The position numbers and the translations under genes are program-made. Below the pieces are notes generated by a model. That model was not told the origin of the DNA and searched no databases. It saw only the letters and a list, made by a program, of their open reading frames with translations. From Clostridia bacterium (GTDB lineage Bacteria > Bacillota > Clostridia > Oscillospirales > Acutalibacteraceae): a stretch of DNA of 64,000 bases. The stretch lies in NCBI GenBank assembly GCA_017434985.1, contig JAFSFY010000008.1, positions 48,237 to 112,236 of the forward strand, given 5' to 3'. Shown here in pieces: positions 52,801-60,384 of this stretch; the first letter of the stretch is position 1; every line of letters starts with the position of its first letter.

Positions 52801-53907
52801 ATGAAAAAACGATACGTGAGCTTCCCCCTTTTCCTGCTCCTCACATTGCCGCTTTCCGGTTGCGCCGACGATAAAACCACCAGTCTTTCGCTCATCTACG
52901 CCGCGGCCGCCACGTTATCGTGCGTATTACTCATCGGCTTACTGTTCGCGGTGCGGCAGGATCGGCGTTGGTTTGTTCTGCTCTTTTCTTCCGTGCTTGT
53001 GGTCAACGTCGGTTACACCTGGTTGTCCGTCTCCGCAGACCTTACGTCGGCCTTGTGGGCCAATCGCCTTTCGTATTTGGGTTCGGTGTTGTTGCCGTTG
53101 TCTATGCTGATCATTATTTTAAAAGTAACCAATACGTCTTATCAAAAACGGCTGCCAAGCATATTGTTTGCGATAGCAGCAGTCATGTTTGCCGTTGCCG
53201 CCAGCCCCGGCGTTTTGCCCGTCTATTACCGAGAGGTTTCTTTCGCGGTGATAAACGGCGTTTCCGTCCTCGTCAAGGTGTATGGCCCCCTTCACCCACT
53301 ATACCTTGCTTATCTGCTCGGGTATTTTGCGGCAATGGTGGTCGTCATCGTGCGCGCAGGATTGCGCAAAACCATCGACAGCACCTCCCACGCCGTGGTA
53401 TTGGCCATCGCGGTGTTTGTGAATATCGGTGTCTGGTTTATTGAACAACTTTCAACGATTGATTTTGAATTTCTGTCGGTTTCCTATATTATCAGTGAAC
53501 TCTTCTTGTTGGGCGTACACATGGTGATGAACGAAAATCAGCGATTGCGCCAAATCGTACAGCAGGTGGAAACGGCACAACACTATACCGTTGAAGATTC
53601 CGCCGCCGAAGCGATGTTGGAAACGCCCCTTGCCGACAAAGCGGTCACCCCCGAACACGTAGACTATTTTGTAGCCGGTCTTTCGCAACTGACCCCCACC
53701 GAGAGAGCCATTTATGAAGCACACGTCGCCCGTGTGACCACCAACGAGATCTTGGCAAATCTAAATATCAAAGAAACCACCCTCAAATATCACAACCGTA
53801 ATCTGTACGGGAAACTGGGTGTAAGCGGGCGAAAAGAACTACTGGAAATGCACAAACACCTCAAATCATTGAAAATAACGGTCGAAAAGGCGGAATACGA
53901 AGCGTAA
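52801..53907 (+). CDS. Multi-TM membrane sensor with C-terminal LuxR-type HTH
   Basis: 368 residues. The N-terminus looks like a lipoprotein signal (LLTLPLSGC, Cys21), followed by about seven membrane helices up to ~245, like the 7TM sensor region of some histidine kinases. A linker (~250-295) and a LuxR/GerE HTH follow: LTPTERAIYEAHVARVTTNEILANLN, with LKYHNRNLYGKLGV. There is no kinase domain, so signal and DNA binding are in one chain. It is divergent from the giant surface protein and 24 bases upstream of mntP. AAAGGAGG precedes ATG 52801. Confidence 0.83.
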   Translation: MKKRYVSFPLFLLLTLPLSGCADDKTTSLSLIYAAAATLSCVLLIGLLFAVRQDRRWFVLLFSSVLVVNVGYTWLSVSADLTSALWANRLSYLGSVLLPLSMLIIILKVTNTSYQKRLPSILFAIAAVMFAVAASPGVLPVYYREVSFAVINGVSVLVKVYGPLHPLYLAYLLGYFAAMVVVIVRAGLRKTIDSTSHAVVLAIAVFVNIGVWFIEQLSTIDFEFLSVSYIISELFLLGVHMVMNENQRLRQIVQQVETAQHYTVEDSAAEAMLETPLADKAVTPEHVDYFVAGLSQLTPTERAIYEAHVARVTTNEILANLNIKETTLKYHNRNLYGKLGVSGRKELLEMHKHLKSLKITVEKAEYEA

Positions 53908-53931
53908 GACCGTGTTATTCGGAGGCACAGT

Positions 53932-54513
53932 ATGGATTGGCTCACTTTGCTGCTCATCGCGATCGGTCTCTCGACCGACGCGTTTGCCGTTTCCATCAGC
54001 AACGGCATTTTTCTCGGGCGTGCTACCCCGTTGCAAAGTTGCAAAGTCGCGGGCGCATTTGGCTTGTTCCAAGGGATTATGCCCATTTTCGGCTACCTGC
54101 TGGCAAGCTTGTTTGCCGCGCAGATCGTGGCGGTGGATCACTGGATCGCGTTTGGCTTGCTCGCTTTTATCGGCGGTAAAATGTTGTGGGAAGTGTTCCG
54201 CGGCGAAGAGGAGCACGGGCAGGAAAACCCGTTGCAGTGGAAAACGCTGTTGCTTTCCGCCGTTGCCACCAGCATTGACGCGATGGCGGTGGGGGTCACC
54301 ATGGCGCTCGGCCGCACAGGACTTTTGGAACACGATCTCGGTTTTCTGCTGTGCGCCGCTGTTATCGCGCTTGTCACCTTTGCGTTGTGCCTTATCGGCG
54401 TACAGCTGGGTTGCAAAACGGGCAGTTGCTTCGGTCGCCGCGCCCAAATTGCGGGCGGGCTCGTGCTCATCGGCATCGGCGTCAAGATTTTACTTGAACA
54501 TTTGTTGGGATAA
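53932..54513 (+). CDS. mntP: Manganese efflux pump MntP
   Basis: 193 residues, six helices. GLSTDAFAVSISNG and the internal-repeat counterpart ATSIDAMAVGVTMAL carry the acidic residues that bind Mn2+. The MntP/YebN family exports Mn2+. There is no space for a riboswitch upstream; expression probably comes from the LuxR gene promoter. Ends at a strong terminator. Confidence 0.92.
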   Translation: MDWLTLLLIAIGLSTDAFAVSISNGIFLGRATPLQSCKVAGAFGLFQGIMPIFGYLLASLFAAQIVAVDHWIAFGLLAFIGGKMLWEVFRGEEEHGQENPLQWKTLLLSAVATSIDAMAVGVTMALGRTGLLEHDLGFLLCAAVIALVTFALCLIGVQLGCKTGSCFGRRAQIAGGLVLIGIGVKILLEHLLG

Positions 54514-54517
54514 AAAA

Positions 54518-54562
54518 GAAAAGGCGTTGCCTCTTTGTCAAGAGGCAACGCCTTTTTTGCAG
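54518..54562. terminator. Bidirectional terminator
   Basis: AAAAGGCGTTGCCTCTT / AAGAGGCAACGCCTTTT around a short loop, between convergent mntP and the degV gene. Confidence 0.92.
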
Positions 54563-54565
54563 GGA

Positions 54566-55456
54566 TCAATCGTCTTCGCGTTCGGTGCCGAAGAAGAACA
54601 CCGCCACCGTGCCGGGGCCGGTGTGGGAACCGATGGTGGTCCCGATGTCGTACAGTTCCACTTTGCCTTTCAGTTTGGGGAACTTTTCTTCAATCAGCGC
54701 GATCACCGCCTGCGCATCCCCTTCACACGCGGAATGGCACATATAGCAACGCCCGTCGTACTCGTGACCGCCGTCGGCGTGCTGTTCCATCTTTTCCACG
54801 ATGGCGCGAATGACCGCTTGTTTGCCGCGAATTTTATGGCGGGGACGCAGTCTGCCTTGCGCATCCATATTGAGAAGCGGACAGATATTGAGCAGCGTGC
54901 CGAACCAGCCCGACACCTTGGTCACGCGGCCGCCCTTGACGTAGAACGTCAGGTCGGTGGAGAAGAACCAGTGGTGCACGCGGAGTTTGTTGGCTTCGGC
55001 AAAATCACGCACCTCTTCGATGGTGGCGCCGCCATCACGCAGGTCGGCCAGCGTTTCGGCAAGCAGGCCGAAACCGGACGAGGCGCCGAGCGAGTCCACG
55101 ATGTACACTTTACGGTCGGGATAGCGCTCTTGTGCGATGCGGGCCGCGTTGCGCGCCGAGTTGATGGCGCCCGAGAGGCCCGAGGACAATTCGAGGTGCA
55201 AAATATCCTTGCCGTCCTCCAAGAACGGGGTGAAATAGTCGAGATAATCCGAAACGTTGGGTTGCGAAGTGGAGGTATCGCCGCCTGCCGCCATCGCCGC
55301 GTAGAACTCTTTCAGCGGCATGGTCTCGCCCAAATCGTCGGGATAGTCAACGCCGTTCAGGCGATAGCGAAAGCACAGATACGACAAATTGCGCGCTTCA
55401 AAGCGCTCCTTGCTCAAATCAGCGGTCGATGCACAACTCAAAACATACGAACTCAT
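54566..55456 (-). CDS. DegV family fatty-acid-binding protein
   Basis: 296 residues. GGDTSTSQPNVSDYLDYF, HLELSSGLSGAINSA, VYIVDSLGASSGFGLL and LTFYVKGGRV are DegV/FakB-like motifs. FakB proteins hand fatty acids to the kinase FakA for phospholipid synthesis; FakA is not in the window. RBS CAGGAGG. Monocistronic as far as seen. Confidence 0.88.
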   Translation of the reverse strand: MSSYVLSCASTADLSKERFEARNLSYLCFRYRLNGVDYPDDLGETMPLKEFYAAMAAGGDTSTSQPNVSDYLDYFTPFLEDGKDILHLELSSGLSGAINSARNAARIAQERYPDRKVYIVDSLGASSGFGLLAETLADLRDGGATIEEVRDFAEANKLRVHHWFFSTDLTFYVKGGRVTKVSGWFGTLLNICPLLNMDAQGRLRPRHKIRGKQAVIRAIVEKMEQHADGGHEYDGRCYMCHSACEGDAQAVIALIEEKFPKLKGKVELYDIGTTIGSHTGPGTVAVFFFGTEREDD

Positions 55457-55550
55457 AACGAGGGCCTCCTGTCAAATGTTGCTTTTAGTCTACCACGCTT
55501 TTCGCAAAAAACCTATCCACGAATGCAACAAACCCTCTACCGATGCGAGA

Positions 55551-55588
55551 AACGCCACTCTCTCACGAGGAGAGAGTGGCGTTTTTTA
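55551..55588. terminator. Terminator hairpin after the HTH membrane gene
   Basis: AACGCCACTCTCTC / GAGAGAGTGGCGTT, followed by T6 on the plus strand and by GTTTCTC on the minus strand. It closes the minus-strand operon, though the better T-run points the other way. Confidence 0.7.
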
Positions 55589-56170
55589 CACATTTTTGTC
55601 TTTTTTGGCTTTCCCCTTGCGGTATACGCGGAAACTGAGCCACACGATGAGCAAAGCGGGCGCCAACAAAACGAGCAGTTCGTATCGCCACAGCGCAAAG
55701 GACACAAGCCCGAATACACTGGTCACCAACGCGGCAATCAAAAAGCGATTGTTCTTGCCGTCTTTCCACACGCTGTTGAGGATGAGCCACGTGGTGAACA
55801 ACACGGGAAGCGCGGCAAACCAAATGATCCATTGCACGTTGCCGAGCATCCAAAAAATCACGAACAACAGCGCCGCGATCGACATCACACCGATGTTGAT
55901 GATCGCCATAAGCGTATCCACGTGCACGTGGCGTTCCACGGGACGCACGTTCCATTCGTCGTGCGAAGTGATGAGGAAATCCACCGTCACCCCAAACAAA
56001 TCCGCCATCGCTTTCATCACCATCACGTCGGGAATCGCGTCCCCGCGCTCCCACTTGGAAACGGATTTGTCGGAATAATTGAGTTGTTCCGCGAGTTGCA
56101 ACTGCGTGAGTCCCGCTTCGGTGCGCAAATGGATAAGATTGGCGGCAAAAATCACTTTCAAGTCTTCCAA
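55586..56170 (-). CDS. HTH (XRE) regulator with C-terminal membrane domain
   Basis: 194 residues. An N-terminal Cro/CI HTH (IHLRTEAGLTQLQLAEQLNY, SVSKWERGDAIPD) is followed by four membrane helices (~88-180) ending in a Lys-rich tail. This DNA-binding-plus-membrane layout is widespread in Clostridia, of unknown signal. It is the last gene of a four-gene overlapping operon; its start overlaps the ATP-grasp gene by 13 bases. Confidence 0.82.
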   Translation of the reverse strand: MEDLKVIFAANLIHLRTEAGLTQLQLAEQLNYSDKSVSKWERGDAIPDVMVMKAMADLFGVTVDFLITSHDEWNVRPVERHVHVDTLMAIINIGVMSIAALLFVIFWMLGNVQWIIWFAALPVLFTTWLILNSVWKDGKNNRFLIAALVTSVFGLVSFALWRYELLVLLAPALLIVWLSFRVYRKGKAKKDKNV

Positions 56171-57051
56171 ACCGTTTCCTCCTTAATGTATGTAATGATA
56201 CGAGAAGCCACGTCCACACCCGTGGCACCGATGAGCCCCGCCATATAGGCGTTGGAATTGACTTCACACACAAGCGGGTTCCCGTCGCCGTCGTGCAACA
56301 GGTCCACCGCGCAAAAATCCAACCCTAACAAGGTGCGGCACTGCTGTGCGAGCGCCACCTCCCGTTCGGTCGGTTGATACGGTATCACCGTACCGCCGAG
56401 TTCCACGTTGGCACGAAAATCCGTATCGCTGTGGCGGCGAATGGCGGCGGCAACCGTGTCCCCCACCAGATACAACCGCGTATCGTCACCCGACGAAGCG
56501 GTCACAAATTCTTGCAAAATAAACGAGCGCGCGCCCATCGCGTAGGCAAAACGGCGCAAATCGTCCCCGTTTTGCGCCAAATACACCTGCCGCCCGAACG
56601 AGCCGTAACATTCCTTAACCACCATCGGAAACCCGAGTGCGGTTTCGGCGGCAGTCAAAAACAGCTCTATCGCGTCGGTCACCTCCACGTAGGTCATCGG
56701 TGACAATAACGTTTTCGGCATCGGCACGCCGCCGCGTGCCAGCAGGCGATGGGTCTCGCTTTTATCGTCACACGCGGCCACCGCCGCGGCGCGATTATAC
56801 AAGCGTGCGCCGCACGCTTCAAGCGCCAACGCCAGGCGGGTATCTTTGTCCCAAAACAGCACCCGATCGGCGGCGGTGATGAGGGTACCGTTGACCGATA
56901 CCGACACGGTCGGTGCCACCTGCACGGCAAACGCCGTGTTGGGGACGGGGGTAAACGCACAGCCCTGTTCCACCGACGCGGCCGCCAAACGGCGCACGGG
57001 GTCGGACGGGGCGGCGTTCCAAAATCCGTTGTAAACAATGTAATCAGACAT
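56158..57051 (-). CDS. ATP-grasp (RimK-like) ligase
   Basis: 297 residues. ATP-grasp features: LGFPMVVKECYGSFGRQVYLA (ATP-binding Lys and Gly loop), FILQEFV, DTRLYLVGD, and DFCAVDLLHDGDG..VCEVNSNAYMAG with metal-binding Glu and Asn. RimK-like enzymes add amino acids to proteins, peptides or cofactors; the substrate is unknown. It overlaps the CDF transporter by eight bases and the HTH gene by 13. Confidence 0.85.
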   Translation of the reverse strand: MSDYIVYNGFWNAAPSDPVRRLAAASVEQGCAFTPVPNTAFAVQVAPTVSVSVNGTLITAADRVLFWDKDTRLALALEACGARLYNRAAAVAACDDKSETHRLLARGGVPMPKTLLSPMTYVEVTDAIELFLTAAETALGFPMVVKECYGSFGRQVYLAQNGDDLRRFAYAMGARSFILQEFVTASSGDDTRLYLVGDTVAAAIRRHSDTDFRANVELGGTVIPYQPTEREVALAQQCRTLLGLDFCAVDLLHDGDGNPLVCEVNSNAYMAGLIGATGVDVASRIITYIKEETVWKT

Positions 57052-58210
57052 AACTGTGCTCCAGCGTGATCACGGCGTACAAGCGCGGATCGGTGAGTTG
57101 TAAGCGGCGTTGCACTTCCGCTTGCAGCGTGGCGTTTCCCGTGTATCCGAACGGCACCGTCACGTCAAAGATCACGTTGATGCGGTTTTCGCCGAACACC
57201 ACGCGGAAATCGTGCAGCGTCAACCGTTCGTCAATATCGCCGAGAATGGTTTCGGACAACACTTTCAGCGTGCCGACACGTTCGTCCAACGTGTCAACGG
57301 GGTCCATATGGATACACGCCACAATGTGGTGCTCACGAATGAGTTGTTGCTCAATATCGTCCACCAATTCGTGGCTGTGCAGAATATCTTTGTGCGCGGG
57401 CACTTCCGCGTGCAACGACACAAGGCAGCGACCCGGACCGTAGTTGTGAATAATGAGATCGTGGATACCGACGATGCCGTCACGCGAGAGCACCGTTTCG
57501 CGGATGCGTTCCACCAGTTCGGGGTCGGGCGCTTCACCGAGCAGCGGCGAGACGGTATCCCGCATCACCGAAAAACCCGACCACATAACAAACAGTGCCA
57601 CCGCCGCGCCGACGTATCCGTCGATCTGAATGCCCCAAAAGAAGTCGGCCAAATACGACAGTAGCACAACGGCGGTACAAATAACGTCGTTGCGACTGTC
57701 CGCCGCGGTGGCAAGCAACGCTTGCGACGCGATACGACCACCGATGCGGCGATTGAACAGTGACAACCACAATTTGACGCCGATAGCCGCTATCAGCAAC
57801 GCCACCGTCACCCACGAATGGGCGCTTTCCACGGGGTGGATGATCTTATCGACGGCGGATTTGAGCAGTTCAAACCCCGCAATCATAATCAGCGCCGCCA
57901 CCGTGAGGGCGGACAGATATTCCACCCGCCCGTGGCCGAAGGGATGTTCTTCGTCGGGCGGTGCCGATGCCAATTTGAAGCCGACAAGCGTCACCACCGA
58001 CGAGCCCGCGTCCGACAGGTTGTTAAACGCGTCGGCCACGACGGCCAAACTGCTGCCGAGAAGCCCCACCGTGACTTTACCCGCAAAAAGGAGCACATTG
58101 GCAACAACGCCGACCACGCCGGCGAAGCGGCCATACGCGCAACGCACATCGGGGTCGGCAGTGTTTTCGGGATGACGAACAAAACGGCGGATCAGCCACT
58201 TTGTCAACAT
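57044..58210 (-). CDS. Cation diffusion facilitator (CDF) transporter
   Basis: 388 residues, six helices plus a long C-terminal cytosolic domain. The TM2 site reads DAFNNLSD (Asp60, Asn63, Asp67) and TM5 reads DSRND (Asp171, Asp175). The lack of His in TM2 argues against a Zn-type pump and fits the Mn/Fe group such as MntE, by family knowledge. It exports divalent cations by proton exchange. It overlaps both neighbours. Confidence 0.88.
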   Translation of the reverse strand: MLTKWLIRRFVRHPENTADPDVRCAYGRFAGVVGVVANVLLFAGKVTVGLLGSSLAVVADAFNNLSDAGSSVVTLVGFKLASAPPDEEHPFGHGRVEYLSALTVAALIMIAGFELLKSAVDKIIHPVESAHSWVTVALLIAAIGVKLWLSLFNRRIGGRIASQALLATAADSRNDVICTAVVLLSYLADFFWGIQIDGYVGAAVALFVMWSGFSVMRDTVSPLLGEAPDPELVERIRETVLSRDGIVGIHDLIIHNYGPGRCLVSLHAEVPAHKDILHSHELVDDIEQQLIREHHIVACIHMDPVDTLDERVGTLKVLSETILGDIDERLTLHDFRVVFGENRINVIFDVTVPFGYTGNATLQAEVQRRLQLTDPRLYAVITLEHSYV

Positions 58211-58719
58211 GATTGGTTCAACCTCTTTTCCAGTTCGGCGAACACGAACTGCATATACGACGGGCTGTAGCGGTGGAACGACCCGTCCTCAAACATCGCT
58301 TTGAGTTGGTCAAGCGTGACCCAACGGGCATCCGCCACCTCCTCTTTTTGGAGGCGCATATCGGGGACGGCGGCGTCTTTTTTCAAAAACCACACGTCAC
58401 ACAACGAGTTGCGACGGGGCACACGACCGAGTAATTCAAATTCTTCCGCTTCCGCGGTGAGACCGAGTTCTTCACTGAGTTCGCGGCGAATGGCAGTCAA
58501 ACTGTCCTCCCCCGCAATGGCGGAACCGCCGGTGGCGGCCCAAACGTTCGGCATCAAGCGCAAACGGGGCGAGCGGCGTTGGATGAGGATGCGGCCGACC
58601 GAGTTGATGATCCACACGTGGACGACCAAATGGTATTCTCCTGCGCGCAAGCGTTTGCCGCGCTCGATCGTGCGGCCGAGCGGGTGACCGTTGCGGTCAA
58701 GCAGTTCCCATTGTTCCAT
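58204..58719 (-). CDS. NUDIX hydrolase, isopentenyl-diphosphate-isomerase-like
   Basis: 171 residues. EQWELLDRNGHPLGRTIERG and LIQRRS belong to the YfcD/IDI-like Nudix group; the box GGSAIAGEDSLTAIRRELSE follows, then EELGL. Substrates of this group are mostly unknown. ATG 58719 has GGGGGAG upstream. First gene of the operon; it overlaps the CDF gene by seven bases. Confidence 0.85.
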   Translation of the reverse strand: MEQWELLDRNGHPLGRTIERGKRLRAGEYHLVVHVWIINSVGRILIQRRSPRLRLMPNVWAATGGSAIAGEDSLTAIRRELSEELGLTAEAEEFELLGRVPRRNSLCDVWFLKKDAAVPDMRLQKEEVADARWVTLDQLKAMFEDGSFHRYSPSYMQFVFAELEKRLNQSC

Positions 58720-58759
58720 CGCACTCTCCCCCTTTCTGTAAAAAATCAATATTCAATTC

Positions 58760-58788
58760 AGTATAACGCATTTTTGCATAAAAGTAAA
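58760..58788 (-). promoter_or_regulatory. Promoter of the NUDIX-CDF-ATP-grasp-HTH operon
   Basis: TTTACT (58783-58788), 17-base spacer, TATACT (58760-58765) on the minus strand. Confidence 0.6.
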
Positions 58789-58799
58789 TCCCTTTTTTG

Positions 58800-58828
58800 T
58801 TGACAGTGGCGATTTTTCCCGATACAAT
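58800..58828 (+). promoter_or_regulatory. tlyA promoter
   Basis: TTGACA (58800-58805), 17-base spacer, TACAAT (58823-58828), 22 bases before the tlyA start; divergent from the NUDIX operon promoter. Confidence 0.75.
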
Positions 58829-58849
58829 AGGAAGGACGAGGTGAGAAAC

Positions 58850-59656
58850 GTGGCAAACGTTCGTTTGGATATCTTAACGCAACAACAATTCGGCCTGTCG
58901 CCCGAGGAGGCGAACGGTCTCATTATGGCGGGTCGCATTTGGATCGGGCACGTGCCGGCCGATAAACCGGGTATGACCGTGTCGGACGATACGGTGCTGA
59001 CCAAACGCGAAAAAGCGCGGCAATACGCCAGCCGTTCGGGGTATAAGCTCGCCAAAGCGTTGCAGGTGTTCGGGGTCGACCCCGCGGGACTGACGGTGTG
59101 TGACATCGGGGCGTCCAACGGCGGGTTCACCGATTGCTTGTTGCAAAACGGCACCGCGCACGTGTTCGCGGTGGACGTGGCGTACGGCATTTTGGCGTGG
59201 GAACTGCGCAACGATACCCGCGTGACGGTGCTGGAACGCACCAACGCCCGCAACCTCACCACCGAGCAACTAAACGATACCGTGTGCGATATGGTCACCG
59301 CCGACGTATCGTTCATCTCGCTGAAAAAGATCTATCCCGCCATTCGCCGCGTGCTGAAAGAGGATGGTATGTGCATCACGCTGGTCAAACCGCAATTTGA
59401 AGCGCAGCAGCGCCAACTCGGTAAAAACGGCGTGCTCAAAGACCCGAACGACCTGCCGCCGCTACTCGAATCGTTGTTCGACTGCGCGGCCGAAAACGGG
59501 TTGTATCTTGCCGACCTGACGGTGTCCCCCATCCACGGTACCAACGGCAACGTGGAGTATCTCGCGCGGTATGCGCCCGCCCCCACGTTGGACGAAGAAG
59601 CGCGCCGCGCGCTCATCGCCCGCGTGTTGCAAGAACGCCCCGACAGTGATCAATAA
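58850..59656 (+). CDS. tlyA: TlyA family rRNA methyltransferase / hemolysin-like protein
   Basis: 268 residues. N-terminal S4 RNA-binding region (VRLDILTQQQFGLSPEEANG), then ASRSGYKLAKAL and the FtsJ-like SAM domain VCDIGASNGGFTDCLL, with VTADVSFISLKKIYPA and KPQFEA. Homologues 2'-O-methylate 16S and 23S rRNA. GTG 58850 has GAGGTG six bases upstream, the same layout as tsaE; GTG 58841 is less likely. Confidence 0.9.
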   Translation: MANVRLDILTQQQFGLSPEEANGLIMAGRIWIGHVPADKPGMTVSDDTVLTKREKARQYASRSGYKLAKALQVFGVDPAGLTVCDIGASNGGFTDCLLQNGTAHVFAVDVAYGILAWELRNDTRVTVLERTNARNLTTEQLNDTVCDMVTADVSFISLKKIYPAIRRVLKEDGMCITLVKPQFEAQQRQLGKNGVLKDPNDLPPLLESLFDCAAENGLYLADLTVSPIHGTNGNVEYLARYAPAPTLDEEARRALIARVLQERPDSDQ

Positions 59657-59661
59657 TCAAA

Positions 59662-59703
59662 ACAAAGAGGACAACGAACGGTGGGTTCGTTGTCCTCTTT
59701 TCA
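59662..59703 (+). terminator. tlyA terminator
   Basis: AAAGAGGACAACGAAC / GTTCGTTGTCCTCTTT with GGTGG loop, then TTTT. Confidence 0.88.
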
Positions 59704-59727
59704 TCGGCATCCGCTAAGGTCACACCG

Positions 59728-59755
59728 TAGGGGACGATGCCCACATCGTCCCCTT
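59728..59755 (+). repeat. GTAGGGG-type palindrome, copy 3
   Basis: GTAGGGGACGATG and CATCGTCCCC with a short loop, followed by TTATTTTTT. Same design as the two copies inside the transposase gene at 26.9 and 27.1 kb. It lies between the tlyA terminator and the spoVT stop. Confidence 0.6.
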
Positions 59756-59772
59756 ATTTTTTATAAAACCGC

Positions 59773-60315
59773 TTACTCTTCCATCTGTTTGCCCAAAAAG
59801 CCCGCGGCAACCTGCGCCAAATGGATGTCGCTCTCGCTGGGAGGTGTGCCTTGTTCGTCTGCCAAAAAGCACACGCACCCCGTCACGTCACCCGCCGCTA
59901 AGATCGGCACCATCACCGCCGACGGACGGTCGCGCTCCTCCACGGGGAACAGCGGCCGCGCTTCGCCGCCGCGCAACACCACCGCTTGGCGGTCTTCCAT
60001 TGCTTCTTCGAGTTGTTTGGAGAGCCGCTTTTCCAAATAGTCTTTTTTGGATTCCCCCGCCACCGCAATCACGTGATCGCGATCACAAATCAGCACCGCA
60101 CTGCCACTCACGCGGGACATCACGTCGGCGTATTGCACCGCAAATTCCGACATCTCCCCCACCGGCGAGTACTTTTTGAACACCACTTCCTCGTTCGGCC
60201 CCGTGTAGATCTCCAACGGGTCGCCCTCGCGGATGCGCATGGTGCGACGAATTTCTTTCGGGATAACAACCCTTCCCAAATCGTCTATTCTACGAACAAT
60301 TCCTGTAGCTTTCAT
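59773..60315 (-). CDS. spoVT: Stage V sporulation regulator SpoVT
   Basis: 180 residues, full length. An N-terminal AbrB/SpoVT swapped-hairpin DNA-binding domain (KATGIVRRIDDLGRVVIPKE) and a C-terminal GAF-like domain (~58-178). In Bacillus, SpoVT tunes sigma-G genes in the forespore. The RBS AGGAGATT is buried in a 52-base inverted repeat with the end of the upstream gene. Two decayed copies of this 5' end occur at 63.1 and 63.9 kb. Confidence 0.93.
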   Translation of the reverse strand: MKATGIVRRIDDLGRVVIPKEIRRTMRIREGDPLEIYTGPNEEVVFKKYSPVGEMSEFAVQYADVMSRVSGSAVLICDRDHVIAVAGESKKDYLEKRLSKQLEEAMEDRQAVVLRGGEARPLFPVEERDRPSAVMVPILAAGDVTGCVCFLADEQGTPPSESDIHLAQVAAGFLGKQMEE

Positions 60316-60324
60316 ATATAAATC

Positions 60325-60376
60325 AATCTCCTTGTTTTAGTAATAGTGATACTATTATCTGTAAAACAAGGAGATT
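60325..60376. promoter_or_regulatory. Long inverted repeat sequestering the spoVT RBS
   Basis: Outer arms of 15 bases (AATCTCCTTGTTTTA / TAAAACAAGGAGATT) and inner arms TAATAGT / ACTATTA around GAT. The spoVT Shine-Dalgarno is in one arm. A transcript coming from the upstream HTH-protease gene would fold it away; a transcript starting inside the repeat would not. Confidence 0.7.
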
Positions 60377-60384
60377 TATGCTTT

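Noticed and set aside
54518..54562. Manganese riboswitch for mntP
   Set aside because: Only 24 bases separate mntP from the upstream gene, and the nearby structure is a plain terminator after mntP.
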